Shown here: in pieces, positions 34,891-47,390 of the stretch
Layout: each line of letters begins with the position of its first letter
Position numbering within the stretch: position 1 is the first letter of the stretch
NCBI GenBank assembly: GCA_022497155.1
Contig: MU385716.1
Location: forward strand, 992,001 to 1,056,000
DNA length: 64,000 nucleotides
Direction: 5' to 3'
Origin: Whalleya microplaca
Taxonomy: Eukaryota > Ascomycota > Sordariomycetes > Xylariales > Xylariaceae
The notes under the pieces: generated by a model
Told to the model about the DNA's origin: nothing
The model's input: only the letters and a program-made list of their open reading frames with translations
Database searches by the model: none
Translations under genes and position numbers: made by a program

Positions 34891-35068
34891 TCACTGTGGC
34901 ATGTATGTACCTTGAGGTCTCATCCTTTTGGGGTTTGTGTTCCACCGTCGATGTGTGCATCATGTCCGTGGCCAACTCCAACTTCATTTCAACATCTGCT
35001 CCAGTGCCACTGTCCATACACCGACCACTTTCAATTTAGAATCCTTCACCACGAGCCCAGTATCAGTG

Positions 35069-37574
35069 ATGGCGAGGCCGTATTCCCGCCGAGAGCCTAG
35101 CATCCATGATGTCTTCGACGAGGACATGGGTGAAGATGCAGGCTTCAAGGACGAGCTCCAGGTGAGCAAGTGCCACTGCGAGACCGGCCGCACGAGGGTA
35201 AGCTTCATATTGATAGACATCCTATCTCGCATCTCCGACTCCCCCTTCTAACACCACCGCCACATCCATAGCATCACATCCCGAGATCAGTACAGATCCC
35301 CTTCGAGAACTTTTATACCGTCCATGTACCTGACCAGGTCGACCATTCCGAGGACGACAGCGAGGACGAGAGCATTGACGACAGCCCCGCTTCAGACCTA
35401 GGCGAGGACGACGCGGGGCCCGAGATTGACAACCCCCAAGATGACCATCATTTGGCAGGCCCAGAGAATGTGGACGATGTGGAGGAGGTTGATCCTGTTC
35501 AGATGCAGTTACTAAATACTCCTCTACCTTTGATTCTGAACGGGGCTTTACTGGAAGATGGTGCCCCGGCCGCTCAGATCGGCGACTTCGAATGGGAGAT
35601 GGATGATATCGACACCGACATTGCCTCGGAGCCGAGCACGGCAGCATCTGAGCCTGCTGCCCAAGAAACCGTGGATGCTTTTGAAGAAGAGGGTCCCCCA
35701 CAGATTGCGACGTGGCGACTGAACCTTACGGCACTATCACAGGTCTACAACTTCTATATCGTGGCATATGGAGACAAAATCCATGTCTCCAGGCCCCGCA
35801 GCTGCGTTACGAATGTCCTACCTGCAGAACCGGATCTTGTCTTAAGACCCCCGGTTAGCGACATGAGTATGGGCGTTGGTGGCTACCTGGATGAAGCGTT
35901 CCCGCATCAAATCAACCATCTCATCGTAGGGGACCTCGGGCATGAGGAGATGTTATTGCTTGCTTACGATGACGGCGATGTCATTGGATATTACACCCGA
36001 CAGATAGAAGATGAACTCCTGCGCCGTGAGAATGATAACCCGGATAGTGGAAGGACATTCGAGTCATTCTTCCACAAGAAGCCCTTCTTCCACGAGAACG
36101 TAGGTAAGTCCGCCTGGGGACTTGCAATACATAAGCAGTCTCGTATCATTGCTGTTAGCTCCAATACCCACGAGGTGTCCGTCTTCATATTTGCCTTGAC
36201 AGGCGAACTATACCGCCACACTACCGAGGTTGATTCGGTAGAATTCTTCCGAAACATTCGCAAAGATGAGAAGGGACAGGTAGTGATTCAGGATAAAAAC
36301 CAAGGGAGTCTTAGTGACGAGGCCAAGCAAGCTTCGAAAGTCGCTAGTTTGGAGCATGCAGTCCGACGTCGAGACGCAAACTGGCGTATCATCCTTGAAA
36401 CTGGTCGTGCCGGAACTAATATACCGAATATCGCATTCGCCAACGATGCCGATGGAGAGGCCGAGAAGGTTATGGCTGTAGATATCAACGGCATTGTCTG
36501 GATAATGGATATTTGGTGCTTTAACCGTTGGCCTCATATCAAACTTGATCGTGTTCATTATAATCGTCATGGATTAGCTCGTCGAGGACACTTTCAGCAG
36601 ACATACCGGTAAGTTCAGTATATCCCCGCACTCCACAGTGACGAATGCCAACAGAGATCAGGCCTCGGGGTTGGGGCATACTCGTACTGCCGGAAAGTAG
36701 TTTTCTGCCGACCGATAACTATAGGGAATCGCTTGGCATACCAAGGCAGGAAGCTACATATATAGACAACGAAAGAACCGGACGCTGGATCGATATTAGT
36801 CAAGGGTTGAAACATATCAAGAACAACTCGGGCGAGCATCCGTGGGTGCGGTCTGGTAATGCTCACCGGTTTGCCATTAATCCCCATGAGCAACGAAGGA
36901 TACAATTGGAGGCCCCGTGGCATGACTCCCCACCCGGCAACTGGAGAACGATACCTTGGTCTTATCAAGACTCCATGCCGTACAAAAACCCAGCCACATT
37001 ACGCCCGGCTGCAGCCAGGCGGCTATATCCAAGGACTCCAGGTCTGCCCAGGCCAAGACCTATTCTCGGAGACGGGAGCAGCATCATGCGCACGTATGAG
37101 ATGGATATTGAGCTTCGTAGTTTTGAGGAAGACGGCGTTGGCATCATGTTCGAGAAGTCCATCTATCAATCTCGGCCTGATCTGGCGGTGTTACCATCCG
37201 TGAGAGTATCGCATGAACGCCTGTCAACCCTTATCCACGTCCCGGAGTTGTCGTTGGTCGTAGCCGCCTCGATGTGCGGACGGGTGGCACTGGTCACCTT
37301 GACACGCCCGAAATATGGAAATTTATCCTTCAAACGTGGTTTTAAGATCGAAGGCTTCTTGCCCACCAAAAAGGAGGAGGATAGCCAATTACGCCCCGTC
37401 TGTCCTCTGCTAGGGGTAGCTGTTGCGCCGGTTCCGTTCTCTGGTAATCTGGAACTGGCTGAAGAGCCCGTCAGTCGGAGGCGATATCGTTTGATGCTTC
37501 ATTACTATGACCTCCGGATTCTGAGCTACGAGCTCTCCCGAAACTCAGCCACCGACAGCCTTTCAGTCCTATGA
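35069..37574 (+). CDS. CRT10-like protein
   Basis: Predicted 792-residue protein resembling fungal Crt10. In budding yeast Crt10 affects ribonucleotide reductase gene expression and is linked to the Rtt101-Mms1 ubiquitin ligase; the same role here is inference. Three exons: 35069-35197, 35272-36608, 36662-37574. The second intron (36609-36661) was placed to keep frame into PRGWGILVLPESSFL. After a short N terminus a highly acidic segment (residues ~58-160) precedes a probable beta-propeller-like region (YIVAYGDKIHVSRP, WGLAIHKQSRIIAVSSNTHE, IVWIMDIW). The C-terminal half includes DLAVLPSVRVSHERLSTL and SLVVAASMCGRVALVTLTRP. Start ATG at 35069 opens a 43-codon exon. Stop TGA at 37572. Family recognised by overall pattern, without a search. 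Confidence 0.75.
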
Positions 37575-40500
37575 AGTTCGGGTTTACTTATGGCGGCAGA
37601 CGATCATTCTTTCTCAATTGCTACTTATGATACCCCAGGGGCTTACTTGCTATTTGACATTTCTGCATTAGATTGGTGGCGTTCGGGGGAAATAAGGCTG
37701 TTCAGCTTTCAGCGGACAAACGCCATCCCTTCGGTAATATTGGACCGAGTTACACATGAGATTGGTAAGGACAAACGAACTAACAATGACATGTCAACTT
37801 TTCGAAATCCCCGCAAATGGAAGACTCGAAGATGGTAATGAGTCCGGTGTGGCGTCCAGGTCTTCTTACTATTATGTATGCAGTTTCACCTTCGTAAGTT
37901 GGGCTATACAGACCGCCAGCGCCATGTGATTCGTCGGGTGAGGGACGGACGGGATGCATGGATGCATGGAAATTTTCTAGAAGGACTCTCTACCTGACAA
38001 GGATGTAGGTGTGATGGCAGATCAAGATACATAGCAGCATTTTACGTACTTGAAATTCGAAATGAAAGAGCTAAGCCCTACGACTCTTGACAGTTGGTAA
38101 GCATCTGTATATTAGCTAGTCACCACGAGAGAGAATATTGACGCAGTTGAGTACTTCTTCTGGTCATAATAATACGAAGTCCGAAATGAATAAAGAATTA
38201 TACTCGACTCCATTTCCTATGTAGTCTATCAATGAAGGCAACTGGAAAGGTCCGTACGGCAAAAGTACCCAAGTACCTTGCTAGTTTGGAGATGCCAAGA
38301 CGCGATTGTCTACACAAATGATAAATCAGTCAGAAAAAGGACAACTCTCATTGGCTGACACTACAGAGATAAGAACGCCTTGTCTTTTACATGGTCTGAG
38401 AATTTAAATCTCGCACTTGACCGTCTTATGTTCTACACACGTACATGTATCCATCGGGCCATCGTTTGAGTATTTTGTACTATCTAGGTATTCAGGTATT
38501 GCACAATGGACAGGTGCAACATTTCAGCCCCATGCCTGACACCCAGGCGCCCAGCCGTGTTCCGGGGTGGTCCCCAATGGCAGGAAACGCTCGCGTGGGC
38601 AATGTCGTGTTACCCAACCTACGTACGTCTACCTAGGTACGTATGTTATTGCCGTCGAATATGCCTTATCTTCAATGAGGTCTTCACGCCCACCAACTTG
38701 ACATCATTAACATGACTTATCTTCCTCAAGTGAGATCAATGGCATGGCTCCTCAAGTGAGGTCAACTATCAAGCGCCGAGTGGCACCTGTGCCGAGGCTT
38801 GATCTAGAAATAATTGTTAAAGAGATACCTTGAGCCCCCGTTAGGCTCAGTTAAGCAATTGGCCTAATGTCGATCCCGGTACGGAGTACTTTAGGGGCTC
38901 CAATAAGTTCTGCTTGACAGTGGTTGCCGTTCGTTAGTTAACTCATAAACTTCATCAACTGCAAGGCTACAGAGCTAAATTTGGAATAGACAGGTCAGAC
39001 GTCTCTGTCTTATTAAAAGTCAATTGACTCTCAGCCAGTGGCTTTCATGTGATTTGACCTCTACTATTGCGCTCAGTATACGGATTACATACAACAATAA
39101 TACCGAGGCTTCCTATTATATGTGGACATCAACGATCTTCGTACAGTCCGACGAACTAATCTGATTTTCAATTAAGCTTTACACGTTCATCTAAACCGAT
39201 AGATAGGAAGTATTCGGGGCAGAATCCGACAATGCTATTCGTCGCGTGGAGGCTGTTGCAAATGGTTTGCAGGGCACCAGACAAACGATTTCGTAACAAA
39301 TACTCCGTCCCACGCGATCTAGATGGCTCGAGCTTTTCGCGGCTCTCGCTGTCGTCAAGGGTCTTATCTAGGAACAAAATTCCCTTGCGCTCTCTGTTCG
39401 ACTCGATATTCGAAGATGGGATGAAGACACAAGGCATTTTGAAAGTTTGTGCTTCATTGCCGATGACATAGAGTTTGCGACGTGCCAAAGCGGGCTTCGA
39501 ATATGGCTACATACAGGACGCGAGATGCGAAAGCTTTGCGTCATAGAAGATTTTGACAAGGAGACCCCTGACTATTCCCGCCGAGGAGCTCCACATACCA
39601 CCCCACATCATCATCTCCGCTGGGAGAGCTTGTCAGCTTGTCTAGAACACCAAAATACATACACGTAACGACACCGAAGGTGGCAGCAAGTGGTTCTCCG
39701 AGGCCAATTTCATGCACTCTGGATGGGATTTCTGATGTGAAACCGATTTGACTGATGAGAATTAACTGACCGAATCACTGGATTCGAACCGCTGTAACGA
39801 TGTCACACCCTGGTAATCCTAGATACCTACTGTGTGTAGTTGACGCTCATAGGTAGCCCGGTAGGTATCAAAGACCACTGTATAGAAGTCTATTCTCGGT
39901 CAGTTTCAGAACTTGATCATGCTTCTCAGCAATATTCGTTTCTAACTTAGAGGATGTCGTCTGATGTATTATATGGCAGATCGCTTCTCAATGGCAAGAC
40001 ATAAGCATGCCTCGGATATAAACAGCATCATGAAAATCTTGGAAGCCCATGTACTTTGATAATGACCTGACTTCACTATATTAAAGTTCATTCTCAGATG
40101 AATATAGGCAGGCAGCCCTGTTGGCAGTGGACACTATAATCTAGATAGAGCGATGTCGCTTTTGCAGGACTACAGGACCCGGGAATCGTAAGGCGCTCTG
40201 TCCCCGTTTCGCTATAGTCGATAGGTAAACTGCGTTAGCTCCTCCGCGACTCCCGTGGTACTTATTTCCAGATCCTCAGATGGTGGAGCGCACTTTGGGG
40301 GTCCCATCATTGCTCTCGCCTGCTGCCATGGCTTGTACCTAACTATCATTAGCTTGGGGTAACCCGATCTTTTGCAGCTACACTCCCGCCTCTTGTCTCA
40401 AGAGACAATGTGATTGGCTTGATGGCTACTTATCTTCCCAAATTTGGGTCCCTGTCATCCTGGGTCCCAGCTGGGACCCTCTTAGACACGCGAGTCAACT

Positions 40501-40702
40501 TTCGCCTTTCATATATAGCCGTAGGATCCCGCCGCGCCCATCACCTGACTCTCTCGAGATCTTTTTTATTCTTCTTCTTCCTGGTGCTTACTCTTTTAAA
40601 TAGAGTTTTTGGTTTGGATATATATACCTCGATAATAGCCAGTTAACCAAATCGACAAGGAAAAAGGGTTTAGTTATCGATCCTCGTACTACACCTGACA
40701 TC
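37575..40702. other. Intergenic, weak frames only
   Basis: About 3.1 kb. An ATG frame at 37590-37838 (82 codons) begins just past the CRT10-like stop; it could be a 3' UTR frame or a small gene and shows no motif. The minus-strand frame 39168-39488 starts with TTG and has no recognised family. TATAGTCG recurs at 40213. The last ~500 bp contain the ammonium transporter promoter. Confidence 0.45.
40219..40679. promoter_or_regulatory. Cluster of GATA-factor sites before the ammonium transporter
   Basis: Five matches to HGATAR, the AreA/NIT2-type nitrogen regulatory site, on either strand: 40219-40224, 40343-40348, 40430-40435, 40630-40635 and 40674-40679. About one or two would be expected by chance in this length. 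Ammonium transporter genes are typical nitrogen-repression targets; binding is inferred. Confidence 0.4.
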
Positions 40703-42495
40703 ATGTCGTGGTCACCGTCCTATTCGTGGACGGGGGCACCTACCACATTCAACGGCACGAACGCTGAGACGGGCGGAGATTCAAGTATGTTAAACCGTAC
40801 CGCGATTCCGGCTATTGGACACGACGGAAAGCTAAACGATATTTCATAGACACCGAAAACTTGAACCAATGGTACCAATCCGGTGACCAGGCCTATATCA
40901 TTATCTCGGCATGTATGGTCATGCTTATGGTGCCCGGTATCGGCTTCTTATATTCTGGTCTATCTCGAAGAAAGTCGGCGCTCTCCCTCCTCTGGGTCAC
41001 GATGATGTCTTTCAGCGTAGTCATCTTCCAGTGGTATTTCTGGGGCTATTCTCTGGCTTTCAGCACGACGGCAACGAATGGCTTCATTGGTGACCTGCAC
41101 CATTTCGGTCTCATGAACACGCTCGCGGTGCCATCACCTGGTTCGGCGCTCATTCCAGAATTACTCTATTCATTCTACCAGGTACACCGCTTTTCCTGCT
41201 CTGGTGGGTTGATAATAGGTTGACTAACAATGCTCTCTAGATGATGTTCTGCGCCGTCACTGCTGCCCTCGTCATTGGCGCAGTCGCCGAGCGAGGTCGC
41301 ATGCTCCCCGCGATGGTCTTCGTCTTCTTCTGGTGTACGCTCGTCTACTGCCCTCTCGCCTGCTGGGTTTGGAATATAAACGGATGGGCCTACAATTACG
41401 GTGTTCTGGACTACGCTGGTGGTGGCCCCGTCGAGATTGGCTCGGGTCTGTCCGCTCTCGCCTATTCGTGGATCCTCGGCAGACGACACGAGAGGATGAT
41501 GCTCAACTTCCGACCTCACAACGTTTCGCTCGTCACGCTCGGCACGATTCTACTGTGGTTTGGCTGGCTCGGCTTTAACGGTGGCTCTTCATTCGGTGCT
41601 AACCTACGCGCAACAATGGCGTGCTGGAACTCGTGTTTGGCTGCTATCTTTGCCTCTATGACTTGGTGTCTGCTTGATTTCCGTCTTGCTAAGAAGTGGT
41701 CCATGGTTGGCTGGTGTTCTGGTGTCATTTCTGGGCTGGTGGCTGCTACTCCGGCATCTGGATTCATCCCCCCTTGGGCTTCTATTATCCTGGGTGTCGT
41801 CACTGGTGTTGCCTGCAATTTTGGCACCAAGGGTACGGGAACCTCATACCACGTCGAATAATGTATATACACTAACATACAAAACAGTAAAATTCCTAGT
41901 CGGAATCGACGACTCGCTCGATGTCTTCGCCGAGCACGGAATCGGCGGCATCGTCGGCCTAATCTTCAACGCGCTCTTCGGCGCCAACTACATCATCGGA
42001 CTGGACGGCGTCAACAACGGCGTGTATCCCGGCGGGTGGCTGGACCACCATTACGCGCAGCTGTACATCCAGATCGCGTACATCGTGGCGGCCTGCGGGT
42101 ACACGTTCGTGATGTCGGCCATCATCGCCAAGATCATCGACGTGATCCCGGGCCTGCACCTGCGCGCGACCGAGGAGGCCGAGCTCCTCGGCATGGACGA
42201 CGACCAGCTCGGCGAGTTTGCCTACGACTATGTCGAGGTCCGCCGCGACTTCCTCGCCTGGACCCCCGCCAAGGAGGTCCCCACCTCCGACGGCCACCGC
42301 TTCGTGCCCCAGCACGGCATCGAGGGCCATGCCAACATCGCCAATGGGAACAACAGCTTGCTCGAGAAGGAGCAGGAGAAACTGGGCGTTTCGTCCCGCG
42401 ATCCCGCCAAGGAGCAGGCTGCTGAGGCCGCGGTCAACAGCGCGGTGAACAGCAGCGAGAGCAGACGGTCTATCACACCTCCCCCTGCTGCTTGA
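40703..42495 (+). CDS. Ammonium transporter, Mep1/Mep3 type
   Basis: Predicted 537-residue Amt/Mep plasma-membrane ammonium transporter. Four exons: 40703-40784, 40850-41181, 41241-41832, 41888-42495; the 41182-41240 intron carries a GACTAAC branch site. Eleven membrane helices are expected, starting near residue 42 (AYIIISACMVMLMVPGIGFLY). The first pore residue of the twin-His pair is glutamate: GGGPVEIGSGL, E203, where Amt proteins have His; the second, H352 (FAEHGIGG), is kept. In yeast this Glu distinguishes Mep1 and Mep3 from Mep2, so the high-capacity transporter class is likely and a Mep2-like sensor role less so. The cytosolic tail (~120 residues) is charged, Ser/Ala-rich and ends SITPPPAA. 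GATA sites lie upstream. Tail to tail with the valyl-tRNA synthetase gene. Confidence 0.93.
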
Positions 42496-43226
42496 TTAAA
42501 GACTTTTTTTTTTTTTGCACTGCATTACTTGTACCTATTAGATATATATAAGAAGGGATCGTTCGATGATGGTGGTGGTTGTGTTTCGTTGCCGGACATA
42601 CAAGTGTGCTCAATACCCAACTTGGTTTTACGTGGATTTTGGGAATACAAAAACAGTTTAGGCGAGGTGTACAAGGCGTTGTTGGTTCTCTGTATAGTGG
42701 GTAGAAAAAAAGAGTTCCTCTTGGCAGGTATCCTGGTTGTCATCGGCATCAATTAAGATCTTTTTATGTTGCTATTATCATAATGCTTGGCATGATCACC
42801 TTTGTTATTGCGTACATTAAACAAAAGGCATAGGGCCGGCATGTGTGCCTGTGAGAAATATGTAGACTCAAGGTTTAGTCCTCACGAGGACCAGCAATTT
42901 TCCTCTGCCCCCTTGACAGAACCAATGATATTCAACATATCAAATCCTCGCAATGACACCACTATACTTCATCATGTAGCTTACGTTTTGTAGTGTTCCT
43001 CACGTGTCCAAGTACTTGAAAATCACGACAGCAAAGTGAAAAATTTCTTAAAAATCAAAGCTTTTCGGGAATTCATCTATATCTTCTCTTATCTATTCCT
43101 ACATAAGCTAGGCAGCAACGTGCGACCCCGTGACTTACTGGTATCTCTAAGCTTGATGACGATATTCACCTGCTCTTCCTCGCACCCGAAGTCTACGCTC
43201 ATCTACCCGCTCCCTCAGAAATTCGC
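42496..43226. other. Intergenic between convergent genes
   Basis: About 730 bp between the stops of the ammonium transporter (+) and the valyl-tRNA synthetase (-). A 13-nt T run sits at 42504-42516, directly after the transporter stop. No gene seen. Confidence 0.6.
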
Positions 43227-46200
43227 TTACTCGAGCTTCAAGTCCTCGAACTGCTTGATAGTTCCCTCGAAACCCTTAGCCTCTGACTCCAAGTCCGCCA
43301 GTCTCTTGCGGTCGGCCTCTTGAAGCGAAGCGGCGACCTTCTGTTGGTAGCCGGGATCTGCGAGGAGCTTCTGCTGTTTGGCAATGGCGGTACGAGTCTT
43401 CTCAACCTTCTTGACAGCCTTAGAAATCTCGCTATCAATGTCTACACGACCCTTTACGTGCAAGAAGACAGCCGCGGAACTTGATACAGGGAACGCGACA
43501 CAACCAGCAGGACGAGGGTCAGAACCGGGTATAACGTCTATGCTGGTAACGCCCTTTCCACTTAACGACTTGATAGATACCACCTGCTCAATGGCAGTCT
43601 TTTGCGCCGTCGCGTCGTACGTCTGAACAAAGACTACAATATCCGGGTCAATTCACATTTGCATACAAGGCAAAAGAAGAAAAATGACTTACCCTTGGCT
43701 TCATCCTTCAGCGCATATTCCGCCATTAGCGACCGGATGCCCTTGGAGCATCCCATGACAAGTTCGTAAGCGGCCTCGGCGGCAGGATTGTCTAGTTCAG
43801 GGTCGTATACGGGGTACCGGGCCAACATAATCGACGGCTATGTAGAACTCCAAGTTAGTATATACTTTAGAAAGTTTGAGGAGCTATGCTTCTTTTCGGA
43901 ATGTATTTTGGGGTGGATATTCCCGGTATAGGATGGAAAAGTAGGATAAAGACTACTACGTACCGTCTGATCGCCAGGCCTTCGAGGAAGACGTTGCCAT
44001 AGTTCCTCGGTGAGGAATGGCATGAAGGGATGAATCAACTTCAAGGCAGTATCAAGCGCCGTGTAGAGAGTGTCGATGGCAGAGCGTTTCTCGTCTTCTG
44101 CGCCATCTTGAATGAGCGCTTTCGAGTTCTCAATGTACACATCACACAGCTGGTTATACCAGTACTGATAGGCTGCTGTGGTCGACTTCATGAACTCTCG
44201 ATCAGCTAGATTCTCGTTGATATCCTTGACGGCATTGTTCATCTTATGGAGAATCCATTTCTCGGCGAGCGATTCCTTTCCGGTCAGTCTTCCTGTGTGC
44301 TTGGGTAAGAAGTCTTGATCCAGTTTGCCCAAGACGTATTTCGTAGCCTGGTAAATCTTGTTGCAGAACTTTCTGTAGCCGTGCATGACTTTGATATCAA
44401 AGTTAATATCTCCACCGCCCGTGGTGTAATTGACCATGCAGAACCGAAGAGCGTCTGCTCCACACTCCGGAATTCCGTCACCAAAGGCTGTCCGTTGGTA
44501 TTTCTTTGCTTTCTCAACTTCGTTAGGATGGAGATTTCCCTGCAATAGCTTCTCGTGAAGTTGCTCTAAAGGGATACCCTTTATCACATCGAGAGGATCA
44601 ACCACGTTACCCAAACTCTTTGACATCTTTCTACCATCTGAATCTCGGACGAGAGAATGGCAGTAGACTTCCCGGAAGGGAACTTGTCCAACCATCTTGA
44701 GTCCAAGCATGATCATTCTCGCGATCCAGAAAAACAGGATATCCCATCCTGTCTCTAGGACGCTGGTTGGATAAAGGTTCTGCAGATCATGAGTTTTGTT
44801 CGGCCACCCAAGCGTGGAAAACGGCCACAAGCCAGAAGAGAACCACGTGTCGAGCACATCCTCATCACGCTCCAACGTAAACTTCTTTCCAGGGAGAGCT
44901 TTCTCCGCCTTTTCTCGCGCCTCTTCTTCAGTCCGGCCTGAAAACCATAAGCTGTCCTCTGCTCGGTCACCTGCCTCACCCTCGACCTGCGCAAAGTAAA
45001 CGGGGCATTGGTGGCCCCACCAGAGTTGCCGAGAGAGGCACCAATCATTAATATCCTCCATCCATCGGTAGTAACTCTTTTCAGCGGTCTCGGGCTTGAT
45101 TTTGATCTGGCCATCTTTCACCACCTTGATAGCCTCAGCAGCCAAGTCCTTCATCCTCATCCACCATTGGGGTTTCATAATGGGTTCGATGATGTCCTTC
45201 GACTTCTCACAAAGGGGAACCTTCATTGGGTTGTCTTTCTTGTCCACGTACAAGCCACGTTCCTTCAGATCATTCTGGACTGCATATCTGACGTCGAATC
45301 GTTTTTGACCTTCGTAGGGGCCAGCATTACCATTCATCAGTCCATTATCCGTCAGGATATTGATGAACTTCAGACCATGTCTTTGGCCTAACGCAAAATC
45401 GTTCGGGTCGTGTGCCGGAGTTATCTTGACAGCGCCAGTACCAAATTCTTTGTCCACGTAATCATCTGCCACGATGGGCATCAGCCGATCTTTGATGAAA
45501 GGGTGGATAGCGTTCTTTCCGACGAGGTGTTTATATCGTTCGTCTTGTGGATGGACAGCGATACCAGTATCGCCTAACATGGTCTCGGGTCGAGTCGTCG
45601 CAACCTCAATAGTCTCCTCAGAGCCTTCAATGGGGTATTTAAAGTGAACAATAATTCCGAACTCCACCTTCTTCTCGTATCCAGGCACGTCAAGAAGTGT
45701 CCTTCCTGTCAATTCCTTGTTGACGACCTCCAGGTTAGAAAGCGCAGTGTTGAGCTGCGTACACCAGTTCACAAGTCGGTTTGCCCGGTAGATGATCCCT
45801 TCTTCGTGGAGCTTGACGAATGTCTCTGTGACGGCTGCACTCAGGTTCTTATCCATGGTAAAAGCCTCTCTACTCCAATCTGTGGAGACACCCATCTTCC
45901 GTTGGGCATTGTTGCTAGATTTAACATCAGTGTATCATCCAGCAACAGGATTCAGAGGTATTCACATTCGCTTGTGGTATTCATCCTTCCATTCCCATAC
46001 GGTCTCCACAAACTTCTCTCTGCCTAGATCATGTCGGGTTTTGCCCTGCCGTCTATTTCGAGTTAGTTATTTGTCTTCATGAGCAGCTTCCGGATTTAAA
46101 TAGGAGTGCAAATGAGGGCAGATAGGAACGGATGACATAAGTCATGTTGCGAGAGCAAAATGCTCCCTGCAGCACCTAAATGACAACAAACAGGATTCTA

Positions 46201-47217
46201 AACACTAACCTCCATAGCATATTCTCAACAACACTTTGCGTAGAAATGCCGGCATGATCACAACCTGGAAGCCACAAGGTTGTTTTACCATGCATACGGT
46301 TCCATCTGATCATGACGTCCTGCAGAGAGTTTCCTAAAGCATGACCCATATGTAACGCCCCTGTTACCTAAGCGCCGAGTCAGTAGTTAGTAATTGTTAA
46401 ATACACAAGATTGAACAATATTAAGAAATATTCTGAAGTCAGGCAGGAAGTTGATAGAGACGGAAGGTGAACCCCCAAGGAATAAACACTCAGGCCACGG
46501 AAGCAGACTCACATTCGGGGGCGGTATGACGATGACAAAAGATCCTTCATCTTTGACCTTGCCATCCTGAGTAAACTCGGGTCTAAAGAAACCCGAAGAT
46601 TCCCACCACTCGTACCACTACAACACCCCGGGTTAGCAAGAGAGCAAGGAGCAAACATGATCCCGGGATAGCTTACGGCACTCTCGACAGCAACGGGGTT
46701 ATAAGCTTTCAGCTGAGGATCATCGAAGGACTTCAGCCGCTTCTTCTCGCCCAGAGGAGTGTCCTCGACGTATGGAGCGAGAGCTTCTTCCTCGGCCTTG
46801 GGGGCTTTGGCTTTCTTCTCCTTGAGTTTGCCCGTCGCGGCAGGAGCAGCTTGTGCGGCCTTAGCCTTCTTCTGCTCGAATTTGGCAGCTTTCTCAGCCT
46901 TCTTCCGCTCGCGTTCTAGTTCCTTCTCGGTTTTGACCTTGGGCTCGGCGGTAGCAGCGGTCGGGGCCACAGCCGCATCGGGGCCTGGAGCATGTACACC
47001 AGCACCGTCTGCCTGTCCTGCAGCTTCTTTTACGGCGCCTTTGACATCGCTGGAGACTGGAGGCGGCGCGCCCTCGCCAGTCTTGCTGGGGCCCTCTGCA
47101 GCACCAACTGGGAAAAGCAGGAGTCAATATATAAAGACTAAAAGCTCAGACATGAGCAGGGGGGAGGGGGGCAAATAGTGTCGTACTTTGGTTACCGCGT
47201 CCGCTATTCGTAGCCAT
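43227..47217 (-). CDS. VAS1: Valyl-tRNA synthetase (class I)
   Basis: Predicted 1105-residue enzyme charging tRNA-Val, almost the length of yeast Vas1. Eight exons, minus strand: 47217-47187, 47107-46677, 46617-46513, 46370-46210, 46052-45966, 45914-43964, 43837-43693, 43633-43227. A Lys/Glu/Ala-rich N-terminal extension ([19 protein letters not shown]) precedes the catalytic core. The HIGH motif appears as HMGH ([12 protein letters not shown], exon 4) and the KMSKS loop as [11 protein letters not shown] (exon 6), with the CP1 editing domain between ([18 protein letters not shown]). The C terminus carries the anticodon-binding region and a coiled coil (about the last 70 residues). All junctions are GT-AG and keep frame. 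In yeast one VAS1 gene supplies cytosol and mitochondria; here the ATG form lacks a presequence, but the leader could encode one (see 47218-47298). Two TGAGTCA sites lie upstream. Confidence 0.95.
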
Positions 47218-47298
47218 TGTGGCACGGTGAATGAAGTGAAATGTTGGTCTGAATGGCGGCCTGCGCACCCAGAGTGCTCGAAAAAGTGGTCTAGACAA
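47218..47298 (-). other. Possible non-AUG mitochondrial presequence of VAS1
   Basis: Reading the VAS1 frame upstream of its ATG, there is no stop for 45 codons (to a TAG at 47353-47355) and no ATG. The 27 codons from a TTG at 47298-47296 encode a peptide with six Arg, two His and no Asp or Glu, rich in Phe, Leu and Pro (LSRPLFRALWVRRPPF). The whole 45-codon stretch has ten basic and no acidic residues. The TTG has A at -3. This composition is typical of mitochondrial targeting peptides. Yeast uses near-cognate starts for mitochondrial forms of glycyl- and alanyl-tRNA synthetases. Use of this TTG is inference. Confidence 0.5.
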
Positions 47299-47390
47299 CT
47301 TGACGGTGTTGAATGGAGATTTTCGCGGACAGAATTGGTGGCATGGGGATTTCTAAATAGCTGCAGGTCGAGTCACCTTTGCAATTTTTG

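Larger units (their letters stand above)
27396..35068. other. Gene-poor block of about 7.7 kb
   Basis: No gene with family features. Contains the TATAGTCG 8-mer at 28328 and 29547 and its reverse complement at 29433. Between 28740 and 28800 there are irregular CATGCATCC-like repeats. The frame 30198-30629 begins with a TTG and reads like protein for ~90 residues but matches nothing I know; it may be a relic. The stretch at about 32300-33500 looks AT-rich. No reverse transcriptase, transposase or long terminal repeat was recognised. Confidence 0.5.

Noticed and set aside
39781..39790. Reverse-strand B-box-like GGTTCGAATC
   Set aside because: Its flanks do not form a T-stem and no acceptor stem is found.
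41959..42425. Long frames on both strands inside the ammonium transporter
   Set aside because: GC-rich third positions of exon 4 remove stops in other frames; the transporter frame carries the family motifs.
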